From positions 1 to 48,031 of the forward strand of contig NZ_JADYTJ010000022.1 of the NCBI RefSeq assembly GCF_021531075.1: a stretch of 48,031 bases of DNA, given 5' to 3'. This DNA comes from Bacteroides caecigallinarum. Lineage in GTDB: Bacteria; Bacteroidota; Bacteroidia; Bacteroidales; Bacteroidaceae. How positions within the stretch are numbered: position 1 is the first letter of the stretch; each line of letters starts with the position of its first letter. The notes under the pieces are model-generated. The model was not told the origin of the DNA and ran no database searches. It saw nothing but the letters and a program-made list of their open reading frames with translations. Shown piece after piece: positions 17,132-26,077 of this stretch. The position numbers and the translations under genes are program-made.

Positions 17132-17755
17132 ATGGGACGATTTTATGACATATCGGATTTCACTCTTTTTGAAGGAGTAAACAAAGATGGGATAGCGGAA
17201 TTTCTGAAGAATGCTTCCAATAAGATTTCTTCGTACAAGAAAGGCGATATTGTCGTTCTTCAGGACAGTTTGTGTAAATCATTGTCGCTGTTGTGTCAGG
17301 GTACACTGCTTGCCAAAATGACGAATGCCGATGGAAAGGAAATAGTTATTGAACATCTTTCGGCTCCTGAAATGCTGGCACCGGCATTTATTTACGGTAC
17401 TAAAAACAGATTTCCGGTGACACTGCAGGCCGAGGATGAAGTCATAATATGGTCTCTGTCGAAAGACGATTTTCTTAAGATGATGGAGTCCGATGATGTA
17501 CTTCTGAGAAATTTTCTCCGCCAGATATCAGATAGGAGTGTTTTCTTGAGCCGTAAACTGAATGAGTTTGCCTTGCAGAATCTAAGTACAAGGATTATAA
17601 GCTATCTGCAGCGGAATGATGTAATATCCAATATTCAGGATGTTGCTTTTATCATGGGAGTGGCACGCCCGTCACTGTCGCGTACGCTGTCGGTCATGGT
17701 GGAGGAAGGAGTGTTGATAAAGACAGAAGAAGGGTATAGATTGTCAAAATCGTGA
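17132..17755 (+). CDS. Crp/Fnr family regulator, HcpR-like
   Basis: A 207-residue protein with an N-terminal cyclic-nucleotide-binding-type beta roll (about residues 10-125), a long dimer helix, and a C-terminal helix-turn-helix (VAFIMGVARPSLSRTLSVMVEEGVL). It lacks the N-terminal cysteine cluster of Fnr, so it is not an Fnr-type Fe-S oxygen sensor. Its position divergent from hcp, with a dyad between them, matches HcpR regulators, which respond to nitrosative stress and activate hcp in anaerobes including Porphyromonas. The effector is not visible; heme or NO sensing is possible by analogy only. Confidence 0.85.
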   Translation: MGRFYDISDFTLFEGVNKDGIAEFLKNASNKISSYKKGDIVVLQDSLCKSLSLLCQGTLLAKMTNADGKEIVIEHLSAPEMLAPAFIYGTKNRFPVTLQAEDEVIIWSLSKDDFLKMMESDDVLLRNFLRQISDRSVFLSRKLNEFALQNLSTRIISYLQRNDVISNIQDVAFIMGVARPSLSRTLSVMVEEGVLIKTEEGYRLSKS

Positions 17756-17834
17756 GTTAGGAAAAATATCCTGCCGTTTTTCCTGGCATTATCATTGCGT
17801 CACACTAATCATAACTCCAACCAGTCATTGGTGT

Positions 17835-17981
17835 CTATTTTAATAGTCTTTCATGTTCCTTGTGTACTTTCAAAGCAACGAAGCATATACAAACATGAGC
17901 CTCGATTCTTTTGGGCGTGAAGTGGACACCGGCATACATGAATATTTCATCAGTTGTTTGATGACGGCCTGTGATTTTCAT
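17835..17981 (-). pseudogene. C-terminal remnant of an IS4/IS1634-type transposase
   Basis: A 48-codon minus-strand frame encodes a peptide with GVHFTPKRIEAHVCICFVAL followed by KVHKEHERLLK and a stop. This resembles the extreme C-terminus of IS4/IS1634-group transposases of Bacteroidota, where a phrase like RIEAHICICF closes the catalytic domain; the DDE residues are all missing. The frame starts at a chance ATG in the body of the former gene. The identification is from memory of the family and needs a database search. It marks a past insertion beside the GC-rich GLUG gene. Confidence 0.55.
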
Positions 17982-18206
17982 CTTTTTTGTGCATAGAGTT
18001 TATGTATTTTAGTTTTGTACGGATGGTTGTCTAAGGGAATAAACGAGGTCGGAAGTAAGGGAATGTGTTGAGAATTACGTTTCTTTATTTAAAGAGTTTG
18101 GACTTTTTCTAAGTACAAGGCGGTCTGCCTAAAATTAAATAATGTATTTAACTTAGGATTTTTGGAAAAATTAGTATGATATTGTATGAGTGTTAATTAT
18201 TTTAGC

Positions 18207-18214
18207 TATTTTTG
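18207..18214 (+). promoter_or_regulatory. -7 element for the small-peptide/GLUG operon
   Basis: TATTTTTG matches TAnnTTTG and lies 47 bases before the peptide gene. Only a weak TTG is present upstream (18182-18184). Confidence 0.4.
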
Positions 18215-18260
18215 TAAACAACAATAGTAGTACAAAATTATAATTATAAATTAATATTCA

Positions 18261-18428
18261 ATGAAAGAGCTAAACGACAAAAAGATTGAGAACCTGCGAG
18301 AAGTAAAGGAAGCCTACGAGGTTCCTAAGTGTGAAATCATTGAGTTGGAGAACGAAGGAGTTCTTTGCCTGAGTGACGGTCTTCCTAATCCAGGCTACGG
18401 AAAATCTTTGGACAGTTACGACTGGTAA
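18261..18428 (+). CDS. Small 55-residue protein of unknown function
   Basis: A 55-residue frame starting MKELNDKK and ending LDSYDW. It has no signal peptide or membrane helix. The first half is charged and helical; then comes EVPKCEIIELENEGVLC, and a short Gly/Pro/Ser tail (LSDGLPNPGYGKS) ending in aromatic residues. Small proteins of this plan (a Val/Ile-Pro entry, a cysteine, an acidic ELE patch, and a small-residue tail ending in Trp) are frequent but unnamed in Bacteroidales. The layout resembles a leader-core precursor peptide, but no modification enzyme is nearby. It starts 47 bases after a -7 box and ends 39 bases before the GLUG lipoprotein gene, so the two are probably cotranscribed. 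Confidence 0.65.
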   Translation: MKELNDKKIENLREVKEAYEVPKCEIIELENEGVLCLSDGLPNPGYGKSLDSYDW

Positions 18429-18467
18429 CCGGGTAAACAACATTAAAAAAACGAATAGTTATATTGT

Positions 18468-18929
18468 ATGAAAACTACTGGTAACATTTTCAGAACGCTG
18501 CTTCTGGCTGTGCTGACGCTGACTTTTGGCTCGTGCAGCGAAGACAGCCTGCTCTCCGAGCTGGGGCTCGACGGGCAGACAACGACTAGAACTGATGAGG
18601 TAGGAGAAGTATGGAACGGCTCCGTAGCCACAGCCTTTGCAGGAGGTAGCGGTACGGCGGAAGACCCCTACCAGATTGCCAACGGAGCGCAACTGGCACG
18701 TTTCGCGGCTATTGTGAACGGTACACTCGACGGTACACAGCAAAATACAGCCGCCTGCGGCAAGCTGACTGCCGACATTGTGCTGAACAACACCACCGGC
18801 TGGGAAAGCTGGGAAACCACCGCTCCGACAAACAGCTGGACGCCGATAGGCAGCAACATACACCAATTCACCGGCACCTTGGATGGCGACGGTCACAGCA
18901 TAAGTGGCATTTATATCAACAACAGCTAA
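18468..18929 (+). CDS. GLUG-repeat lipoprotein, N-terminal part (gene broken by in-frame stop)
   Basis: The first 153 codons of what was a single 947-codon gene reaching 21311. A signal peptide ends in a lipobox (TFGSC, Cys23), so the product is a surface or periplasmic lipoprotein. A domain of about 110 residues follows (AEDPYQIANGAQLARFAAIVNG and ISGIYINNS are landmarks). Codon 154 is TAA; the matching codon in the second copy of the internal duplication (19860) is GAA, so a single G-to-T change at 18927 broke the frame. Base composition is clearly GC-richer than in the neighbouring genes. As it stands the product would be a short lipoprotein without the GLUG repeats. Confidence 0.7.
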   Translation: MKTTGNIFRTLLLAVLTLTFGSCSEDSLLSELGLDGQTTTRTDEVGEVWNGSVATAFAGGSGTAEDPYQIANGAQLARFAAIVNGTLDGTQQNTAACGKLTADIVLNNTTGWESWETTAPTNSWTPIGSNIHQFTGTLDGDGHSISGIYINNS

Positions 18930-19480
18930 GAAGACAGGCAAGGCTTAGTGGGCTACCTCGGTGTGGGTGGAACGATACAAAACCTGGGTGTAAAGGCAAG
19001 CTATATCAAAGGTGGCAACAGAGTCGGCGGCCTGTGCGGACAGAACAGCGGCACCGTGACCAACTGCTACAACACCGGCAACGTGGCAGGCACCAAGTAT
19101 GTCGGTGGCGTGTGCGGAGAGAACTACTTTGGCACCGTCACCAACTGCTACAACACCGGCAGCGTAACAGGCACAGAGAACTATGTCGGCGGCGTATGCG
19201 GACAGAACGACTCTGGCACCGTCACCAACTGCTACAACACCGGTAGCGTAACAGGCAGTAACTATATCGGCGGCGTATGCGGACAGATCACTGGCATCAT
19301 GGCCAACTGTTACAACACCGGCAGCGTAACAGGCAGTAACCATATCGGCGGCGTGTGCGGGCTGAACAGGGGCACCGTGACCAACTGCTACTACCTGACC
19401 GGCACGGCAAATAGCGGCATAGGTTCGGGCAGCGGAGAAGCCACAGCAAAAACCGCCGACGAGTTCAAGAGCGGCGAAGT
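18800..19480 (+). repeat. Direct repeat copy A within the GLUG gene
   Basis: This 681-bp stretch is nearly identical to 19733-20413, offset 933 bp (311 codons, so in frame). By eye only three differences were found: T/G at 18927/19860 (the stop), T/C at 19129/20062 (Phe/Ser), and T/C at 19244/20177 (silent). Confidence 0.9.
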
Positions 19481-21311
19481 CGCCTTCCTGCTGCAAGACG
19501 GACAAGTCGAGCAGGTTTGGGGACAGCTCATCGGCACGGACCTCTATCCCGTGCTGGGCGAACCGAAAGTATATAACAACAACGGCACGTATAGCAATAT
19601 GGTGATGGAGGGTGACTACTACCTGATCTCCACCGCCGACGAGCTGCGCCTCTTCGCCTCGATGGTGAACGGTGGGCAGACGAGCATCAGCGCCAAGCTG
19701 ACCGCCGACATCGTGCTGAACGACATCAAAGACTGGGAAAGCTGGGAAACCACCGCTCCGACAAACAGCTGGACGCCGATAGGCAGCAACATACACCAAT
19801 TCACCGGCACCTTGGATGGCGACGGTCACAGCATAAGTGGCATTTATATCAACAACAGCGAAGAAGACAGGCAAGGCTTAGTGGGCTACCTCGGTGTGGG
19901 TGGAACGATACAAAACCTGGGTGTAAAGGCAAGCTATATCAAAGGTGGCAACAGAGTCGGCGGCCTGTGCGGACAGAACAGCGGCACCGTGACCAACTGC
20001 TACAACACCGGCAACGTGGCAGGCACCAAGTATGTCGGTGGCGTGTGCGGAGAGAACTACTCTGGCACCGTCACCAACTGCTACAACACCGGCAGCGTAA
20101 CAGGCACAGAGAACTATGTCGGCGGCGTATGCGGACAGAACGACTCTGGCACCGTCACCAACTGCTACAACACCGGCAGCGTAACAGGCAGTAACTATAT
20201 CGGCGGCGTATGCGGACAGATCACTGGCATCATGGCCAACTGTTACAACACCGGCAGCGTAACAGGCAGTAACCATATCGGCGGCGTGTGCGGGCTGAAC
20301 AGGGGCACCGTGACCAACTGCTACTACCTGACCGGCACGGCAAATAGCGGCATAGGTTCGGGCAGCGGAGAAGCCACAGCAAAAACCGCCGACGAGTTCA
20401 AGAGCGGCGAAGTGGCCAGCCTCCTGGGCGAGGGTTGGGGACAGACCATCGGCCCAGACGACTACCCTGTACTGGATGCCGACGGCACGAAACGAGTTTA
20501 TGCCGTCACGCTTTATCAGGGTTCTGACGCAGCCGATGCCCGCTACCTGAACAGCAACGGCACATTCCCCACACTGACCGGCAACGCCATCGCCCTTGTT
20601 GATGCCGACAGTCCATTCAAGACAGGCACTAACATCGTCGTAAAAGACGGCGACAGCTACACCTGCGCCGAGCTTGTCCTCACCGACGGTGCGGACTTCT
20701 ATACGCCCGTGGCGTTTACAGCCACGAACGCCACCTACACCCGCAGCCCGAAAGTCTGGGCCGCAAACGACGGCAGCGGCTGGGAAACCATCTGCCTGCC
20801 CTTCAGCGGCACGCTCTATGCGGACGGCGATGCCAAGCAGCCCGTCCTCACCGATTTAGCAGGAGACTACTGGCTGCGCAGCCTGACTGACTTCGAGACT
20901 CCCAACACACTGATTTTTGCCAGTGGCAGTACTGCCACGGCAGCCGACCATCAGATTAAGGCCGGCGTGCCCTACATCATCGCCCTGCCGGGCACATCGT
21001 TCGGCAGCGAAAGCTTGCAGGGACAGACCATCAGTGTGCGCGGCACGAATGTGACGGTCACTAACGAGGCCCAGTCGGTGGCAGCCGGCAGCATGTTCGC
21101 TTTCACTGGCACCTTCGCTACAAAGGCCTGCGATGCAGCAAGTTACCGGCTGAACAGCGAAAACGGCTCTAACGGAGCGGGCAACCTTTTCGTGCTCGAC
21201 ACGAATAAACTCGCCCCCTTCCGCTGTCGCATCGACGTGATAGGTCTTAACATCGGCGGTACCTCGCGCTCGGCTTCCAGCCTGCCGAGGGAGCTGCGCA
21301 TCGGACAATAA
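18948..21311 (+). pseudogene. GLUG-repeat protein, C-terminal part downstream of the stop
   Basis: This frame continues the same reading frame as 18468-18929 after the TAA. It opens at a GTG that aligns with an internal valine of the second repeat copy, so it has no real start of its own. It holds five GLUG motifs (pattern GGVCGxNxGTVTNCYNTG), then a linker domain, a second near-identical set of five, and a C-terminal domain of about 300 residues (landmarks YTRSPKVWA, WETICLPFSG). GLUG repeats occur in surface proteins and IgA-protease-like adhesins. Without translation through or around the stop this 787-codon part would be silent. An error in the sequence is a possible alternative. Confidence 0.7.
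19733..20413 (+). repeat. Direct repeat copy B within the GLUG gene
   Basis: Partner of 18800-19480. This copy has the open GAA codon where copy A has TAA. Recombination between the copies would remove 933 bp and keep the frame. Confidence 0.9.
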
Positions 21312-21353
21312 TTAGAATAGATTTCAGACGCGGATGGCCGCGGATTTTTTAGT

Positions 21354-21378
21354 AAGGGGGCTTTTGCCCCCTTTTTTG
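21354..21378 (+). terminator. Terminator after the GLUG gene
   Basis: GGGGGC (21356-21361), TTTT loop, GCCCCC (21366-21371), then six Ts: a textbook rho-independent terminator. Confidence 0.9.
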
Positions 21379-21533
21379 TATAACGGACTTCAGAATTTTA
21401 ATTATAGGTAATGTTGAATATGAGATATTTGATGCTTTAAATGCAGGACAGATTAATGTATTGACTGTTTACTGTTTGTTCCAAAATAGTTCTGTATGTC
21501 AGTCTTTGTGACATTATGTCATGTTTTGTTTTT

Positions 21534-21549
21534 TGGCACGGTTTTGGTA
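21534..21549 (+). promoter_or_regulatory. Possible sigma-54-like promoter of groESL
   Basis: TGGCACG (21534-21540) followed by GTTTTGGTA resembles the sigma-54 consensus TGGCACG-N4-TTGCW, with a perfect -24 half but GT in place of GC in the -12 half. It lies 63 bases before groES. No CIRCE element (TTAGCACTC-N9-GAGTGCTAA) is seen. Confidence 0.35.
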
Positions 21550-21611
21550 GTTGTGACTAACGTCGAAAGACAATATATATTAAAGACAATAACAATAAAA
21601 AATATACAATT

Positions 21612-21884
21612 ATGACTATTAAACCATTAGCAGACAGAGTTCTGATTCTTCCTGCTCCGGCAGAAGAAAAAACTATCGGCGGTATCATCATTCCTGATAC
21701 AGCAAAAGAAAAACCATTGCAAGGTAAAGTAATTGCGGTAGGCAACGGTACTAAAGACGAAGAAATGGTATTGAAAGTTAATGATACTGTTTTATATGGA
21801 AAATATTCCGGTACTGAAATTGAACACGAAGGTGTAAAATACCTGATGATGCGTCAGAGTGACGTACTCGCTGTAGTGGAATAA
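21612..21884 (+). CDS. groES: Co-chaperonin GroES
   Basis: A 90-residue GroES, close to the usual 95. It begins [16 protein letters not shown], the standard N-terminal strand, and carries the mobile loop around [18 protein letters not shown] that docks on GroEL. The heptamer caps the GroEL ring and encloses the folding substrate with ATP. It is 28 bases upstream of groEL in one operon. The region before it lacks the HrcA operator common in Firmicutes and has a sigma-54-like element instead. Confidence 0.98.
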   Translation: MTIKPLADRVLILPAPAEEKTIGGIIIPDTAKEKPLQGKVIAVGNGTKDEEMVLKVNDTVLYGKYSGTEIEHEGVKYLMMRQSDVLAVVE

Positions 21885-21900
21885 TATTATAAACTCATAA

Positions 21901-23550
<1,650 letters not shown>

Positions 23551-23586
23551 TCTTCCCCTTTAATCACATAAAATATTGATATAATG

Positions 23587-23619
23587 CTCCTGTCGGGTTT
23601 TGCTCGGCAGGAGTTTTTT
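23587..23619 (+). terminator. groESL terminator
   Basis: CTCCTGTCG (23587-23595) pairs with CGGCAGGAG (23605-23613, one G-T pair) and is followed by TTTTTT. Confidence 0.88.
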
Positions 23620-23637
23620 CTATGTTATATAAAATAT

Positions 23638-23679
23638 AAACGCACGAATTTCATTAATCAAAATGTTATTCGTGCGTTT
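23638..23679 (-). terminator. Terminator of the DUF2582 pair
   Basis: Perfect 12-bp inverted repeat AAACGCACGAAT (23638-23649) and ATTCGTGCGTTT (23668-23679), 27 bases past the stop of the second small gene on the minus strand. Confidence 0.7.
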
Positions 23680-23705
23680 CCTATATAATAAGGCAGATTT
23701 TATTT

Positions 23706-23936
23706 TTAAAAGTATAAATCTATAGACAAATACATATATTCTTTGTCCTGTTCTTTATTTCTTTCAAAGAAAATCTTGTTTTCCCTTGCCAACCATCCGA
23801 TAGCCAGATTCAAATCTCTGTCAGATAGTCCGGAAGCATCCTTAAGTTTTTCATACTCCCATCTTTCGCCGTTGTTCAGGAGTCTCCATACTATTCCGGC
23901 ATTTTCTCCGATGACGTGTTTATCCATATTATCCAA
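23706..23936 (-). CDS. Small winged-helix protein (DUF2582-like), second of a pair
   Basis: A 76-residue protein of the winged helix-turn-helix DUF2582 family: an N-terminal helix (IGENAGIVWRLLNN), a recognition-helix region (LKDASGLSDRDLNLAIGWLARENKI) and a final beta wing. Family members are assumed to bind DNA, but no target is known. It starts within the last eight bases of the upstream paralogue, so the two are translated as a pair, and they share about half of their residues, most strongly in SGLSDRxLNxAIGWLARE. A heterodimer is a reasonable guess. Confidence 0.85.
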   Translation of the reverse strand: MDNMDKHVIGENAGIVWRLLNNGERWEYEKLKDASGLSDRDLNLAIGWLARENKIFFERNKEQDKEYMYLSIDLYF

Positions 23937-24156
23937 TAAATAAGTTAAGTTCTACGTATAGTATGTTTCTTTTACCTACCTGAGTTTCCTCAATATTGAG
24001 TTTTCCTTCTCTTGCCAACCATCCAATGGCTGCATTTAATTCGCGGTCTGACAATCCGGAAGTTTTCTTGATTTCACTGTAAGACCATTTGCGGTGTTCG
24101 CAATTCAGTAATTGCCATACTACACCTGCACTTTTTCCTATACTTTGTACATCCAT
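23929..24156 (-). CDS. Small winged-helix protein (DUF2582-like), first of a pair
   Basis: A 75-residue paralogue of the following gene with the same fold: IGKSAGVVWQLLN, then SGLSDRELNAAIGWLAREGKL, then a hydrophobic wing (ILYVELNLFIG). It is the promoter-proximal member and overlaps its partner by eight bases. The duplication is old enough for the N- and C-termini to have diverged while the core stayed constant. The function is unknown; a DNA-binding or protein-interaction role is inferred from the fold only. Confidence 0.85.
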   Translation of the reverse strand: MDVQSIGKSAGVVWQLLNCEHRKWSYSEIKKTSGLSDRELNAAIGWLAREGKLNIEETQVGKRNILYVELNLFIG

Positions 24157-24478
24157 ATCTTTAATTATTTAGGTTAAGAAATACAGTTTTCGCATCTAGT
24201 CTAATAAGAGTAAACTTTTAGCTCTTTCCAAATATACAGATTTTTTTAATACGGTGTAACCTTACTCCCTTGTTTTTTTTATCATGATGTAATGAAATAG
24301 TATATTTTAATGACTATGTTTCTTTAATATTAAGATTCTTCTTGCTTTTAAACATCAAAAGACATATAGTATTTAATAATTATTTCTATCTTTACGCATG
24401 ATTATGCTGCAATAGGTGATAATCTGCGCAATCTTGCGTAAAAGTATCTTATTGATGTGAAGGTTAAATTATAATACG
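24157..24478. promoter_or_regulatory. Divergent intergenic region with two promoters and a palindrome
   Basis: For the minus-strand DUF2582 pair, a -7 box TATATTTG is at 24229-24236 (reverse). For the plus-strand glycosidase, TATCTTTA at 24387-24394 is a near match. Between that box and the ATG lie GCAT-GATT-ATGC (24396-24407) and the imperfect 16-bp palindrome TGCGCAA-TC-TTGCGTA (24425-24440), a candidate operator. No gene is seen here. Confidence 0.45.
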
Positions 24479-26005
24479 ATGAAAAAAATTTTATTCTTTA
24501 TTTTGTGCGTGGCTCTTTATGCCTGTACTACTGACTCTGTTAAAATGAATGTCAATGAACATGGAACCGAGTGGAAATGGAACGGCGGTACTATTGTGGT
24601 AAACAGTCCTGAACGTGAAGCCGGACAGAAAAGTGTGTTGGGACTTACGGTCCCTAAGATGGAAGTTGTCAGAGTAGGTTTTGTTGGTTTGGGTATGCGT
24701 GGCCCAGGTGCCGTTGAGCGTTTTACTCATATCCCAGGCACTTATATAGTAGCATTGTGCGATTATGAGGCTTCGCGTGCTGAGGCTTGCCAGAAATATC
24801 TGAAGAATGCCTCTCTGCCTAAGGCACAGATTTATTCAGGCGAAAAAGGTTATGAAGAACTATGTAAAAGAGATGATATAGATTTGGTTTATATAGCTAC
24901 AGACTGGCTGCATCATTTCCCTGTAGCCAAGTGTGCTCTTGAAAATGGTAAGCATGTGGCTATAGAAGTCCCTTCGGCTATGAATCTGAATGAATGTTGG
25001 ACACTTGTAAACTTGAGTGAGAAGTATCAGAAACACTGCATGATTCTTGAAAACTGCTGCTACGACTGGTTCGAGATGAATACTCTTAATATGGCACAGC
25101 AAGGAGTATTTGGTGAGGTGATACGCGCTCAGGGTGCCTATATCCACGATTTAAGTCCGTTCTGGAAACATTATTGGAAGAACGGTGAGTCGGATAAGTT
25201 GGGATGGCGTCTGGATTATAATATGCGTCATCGTGGTGATGTGTATGCCACTCACGGACTTGGCCCGGTGGCTCAAGCACTTGATATACATCGTGGCGAC
25301 AGAATGAAGACTCTTGTGGCTATGGATACTAAATCCGTGAACGGTAAGGCATGGGTGGAAGCATCTGCCGATTCTGTATGCGAGAATTTCAGAAACGCTG
25401 ACCATACTACTACGCTGATTCGTACAGAAAATGGTAAGGTTATCGAAATACAGCATAACGTAATGACACCACAACCATATAACAGACTTTATCAGCTTAC
25501 AGGAACAAAAGGTTTTGCCAACAAATATCCTATCGAGGGATATGCGGTAGGAGGTGAGCAGCTTGAAGCATCAGGCGTTCAACCGGAAGTTGACAATCTG
25601 AATGCGCACAGCTTCCTGCCTGAAAAGGAAATGAATGCTTTGATAGAGAAATACAGACATCCTATATTGAAGAAATACGGTGAAATGGCCAAGGAAGTGG
25701 GTGGACACGGTGGAATGGACTTCATTATGGATGCACGTCTGGTTTACTGTCTTCAGAACGGTTTGCCGCTTGATATGGATGTGTATGACCTTGCAGAATG
25801 GTGCTGTTTGGCTGAGCTTGGCGAATTGTCTATGGACAATAATTGTGCTCCTGTGGAATTCCCGGATTTTACTCGTGGCGACTGGAATAAAGTGAAAGGA
25901 TACAGACATGCTTTCGCCACTCCTGAGGATGAGGCAGAAGCTGCAAGGAAAGCTGAAGCTTATACACAGAAACTAAAACTTCAGGGTGCCGAGGAATGGA
26001 AATAA
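24479..26005 (+). CDS. Gfo/Idh/MocA-fold lipoprotein, GH109-like glycosidase
   Basis: A 508-residue exported protein. The signal ends in a lipobox (ALYAC, Cys16). A Rossmann domain follows with VGFVGLGMRGPGAVERF (about residues 65-81), then the C-terminal Gfo/Idh/MocA domain. The phrases RGDVYATHGLGPVAQALDIHRGDR and LVAMDTKS match what I recall of glycoside hydrolase family 109, which uses bound NAD+ in a redox-elimination mechanism to release alpha-N-acetylgalactosamine. Bacteroidota use such enzymes on mucin and blood-group glycans. Exact substrate is not shown by sequence. It stands alone, with no SusC/SusD pair nearby, and ends at a strong bidirectional terminator. Confidence 0.78.
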   Translation: MKKILFFILCVALYACTTDSVKMNVNEHGTEWKWNGGTIVVNSPEREAGQKSVLGLTVPKMEVVRVGFVGLGMRGPGAVERFTHIPGTYIVALCDYEASRAEACQKYLKNASLPKAQIYSGEKGYEELCKRDDIDLVYIATDWLHHFPVAKCALENGKHVAIEVPSAMNLNECWTLVNLSEKYQKHCMILENCCYDWFEMNTLNMAQQGVFGEVIRAQGAYIHDLSPFWKHYWKNGESDKLGWRLDYNMRHRGDVYATHGLGPVAQALDIHRGDRMKTLVAMDTKSVNGKAWVEASADSVCENFRNADHTTTLIRTENGKVIEIQHNVMTPQPYNRLYQLTGTKGFANKYPIEGYAVGGEQLEASGVQPEVDNLNAHSFLPEKEMNALIEKYRHPILKKYGEMAKEVGGHGGMDFIMDARLVYCLQNGLPLDMDVYDLAEWCCLAELGELSMDNNCAPVEFPDFTRGDWNKVKGYRHAFATPEDEAEAARKAEAYTQKLKLQGAEEWK

Positions 26006-26025
26006 ATAGAAATGACAATATACTG

Positions 26026-26071
26026 AAAAGCCTTTTGAAAACTGTTTGCAAAAAGTTTTCAAAAGGCTTTT
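26026..26071. terminator. Strong bidirectional terminator
   Basis: A perfect 18-bp stem: arms 26026-26043 (starting AAAAGCC) and 26054-26071 (ending GGCTTTT), between convergent genes. Confidence 0.9.
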
Positions 26072-26077
26072 TAAAAT

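Larger units (their letters stand above)
17756..18260. other. 505-base non-coding stretch at the left edge of an accessory island
   Basis: No intact gene is seen. It holds a transposase remnant on the minus strand (17835-17981, listed separately) and, at its right end, a promoter for the 55-residue peptide gene. No terminator is recognisable after the Crp/Fnr gene. The rest is AT-rich and featureless. Confidence 0.6.

Noticed and set aside
18945-20276. Long open frames antisense to the GLUG repeats (309 and 132 residues)
   Set aside because: They arise from the GC-rich, repeated sense sequence; the peptides are low-complexity Val/Ala/Gly repeats with no family resemblance.
21380-21611. CIRCE/HrcA operator before groES
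   Set aside because: No TTAGCACTC-N9-GAGTGCTAA or near match was found.
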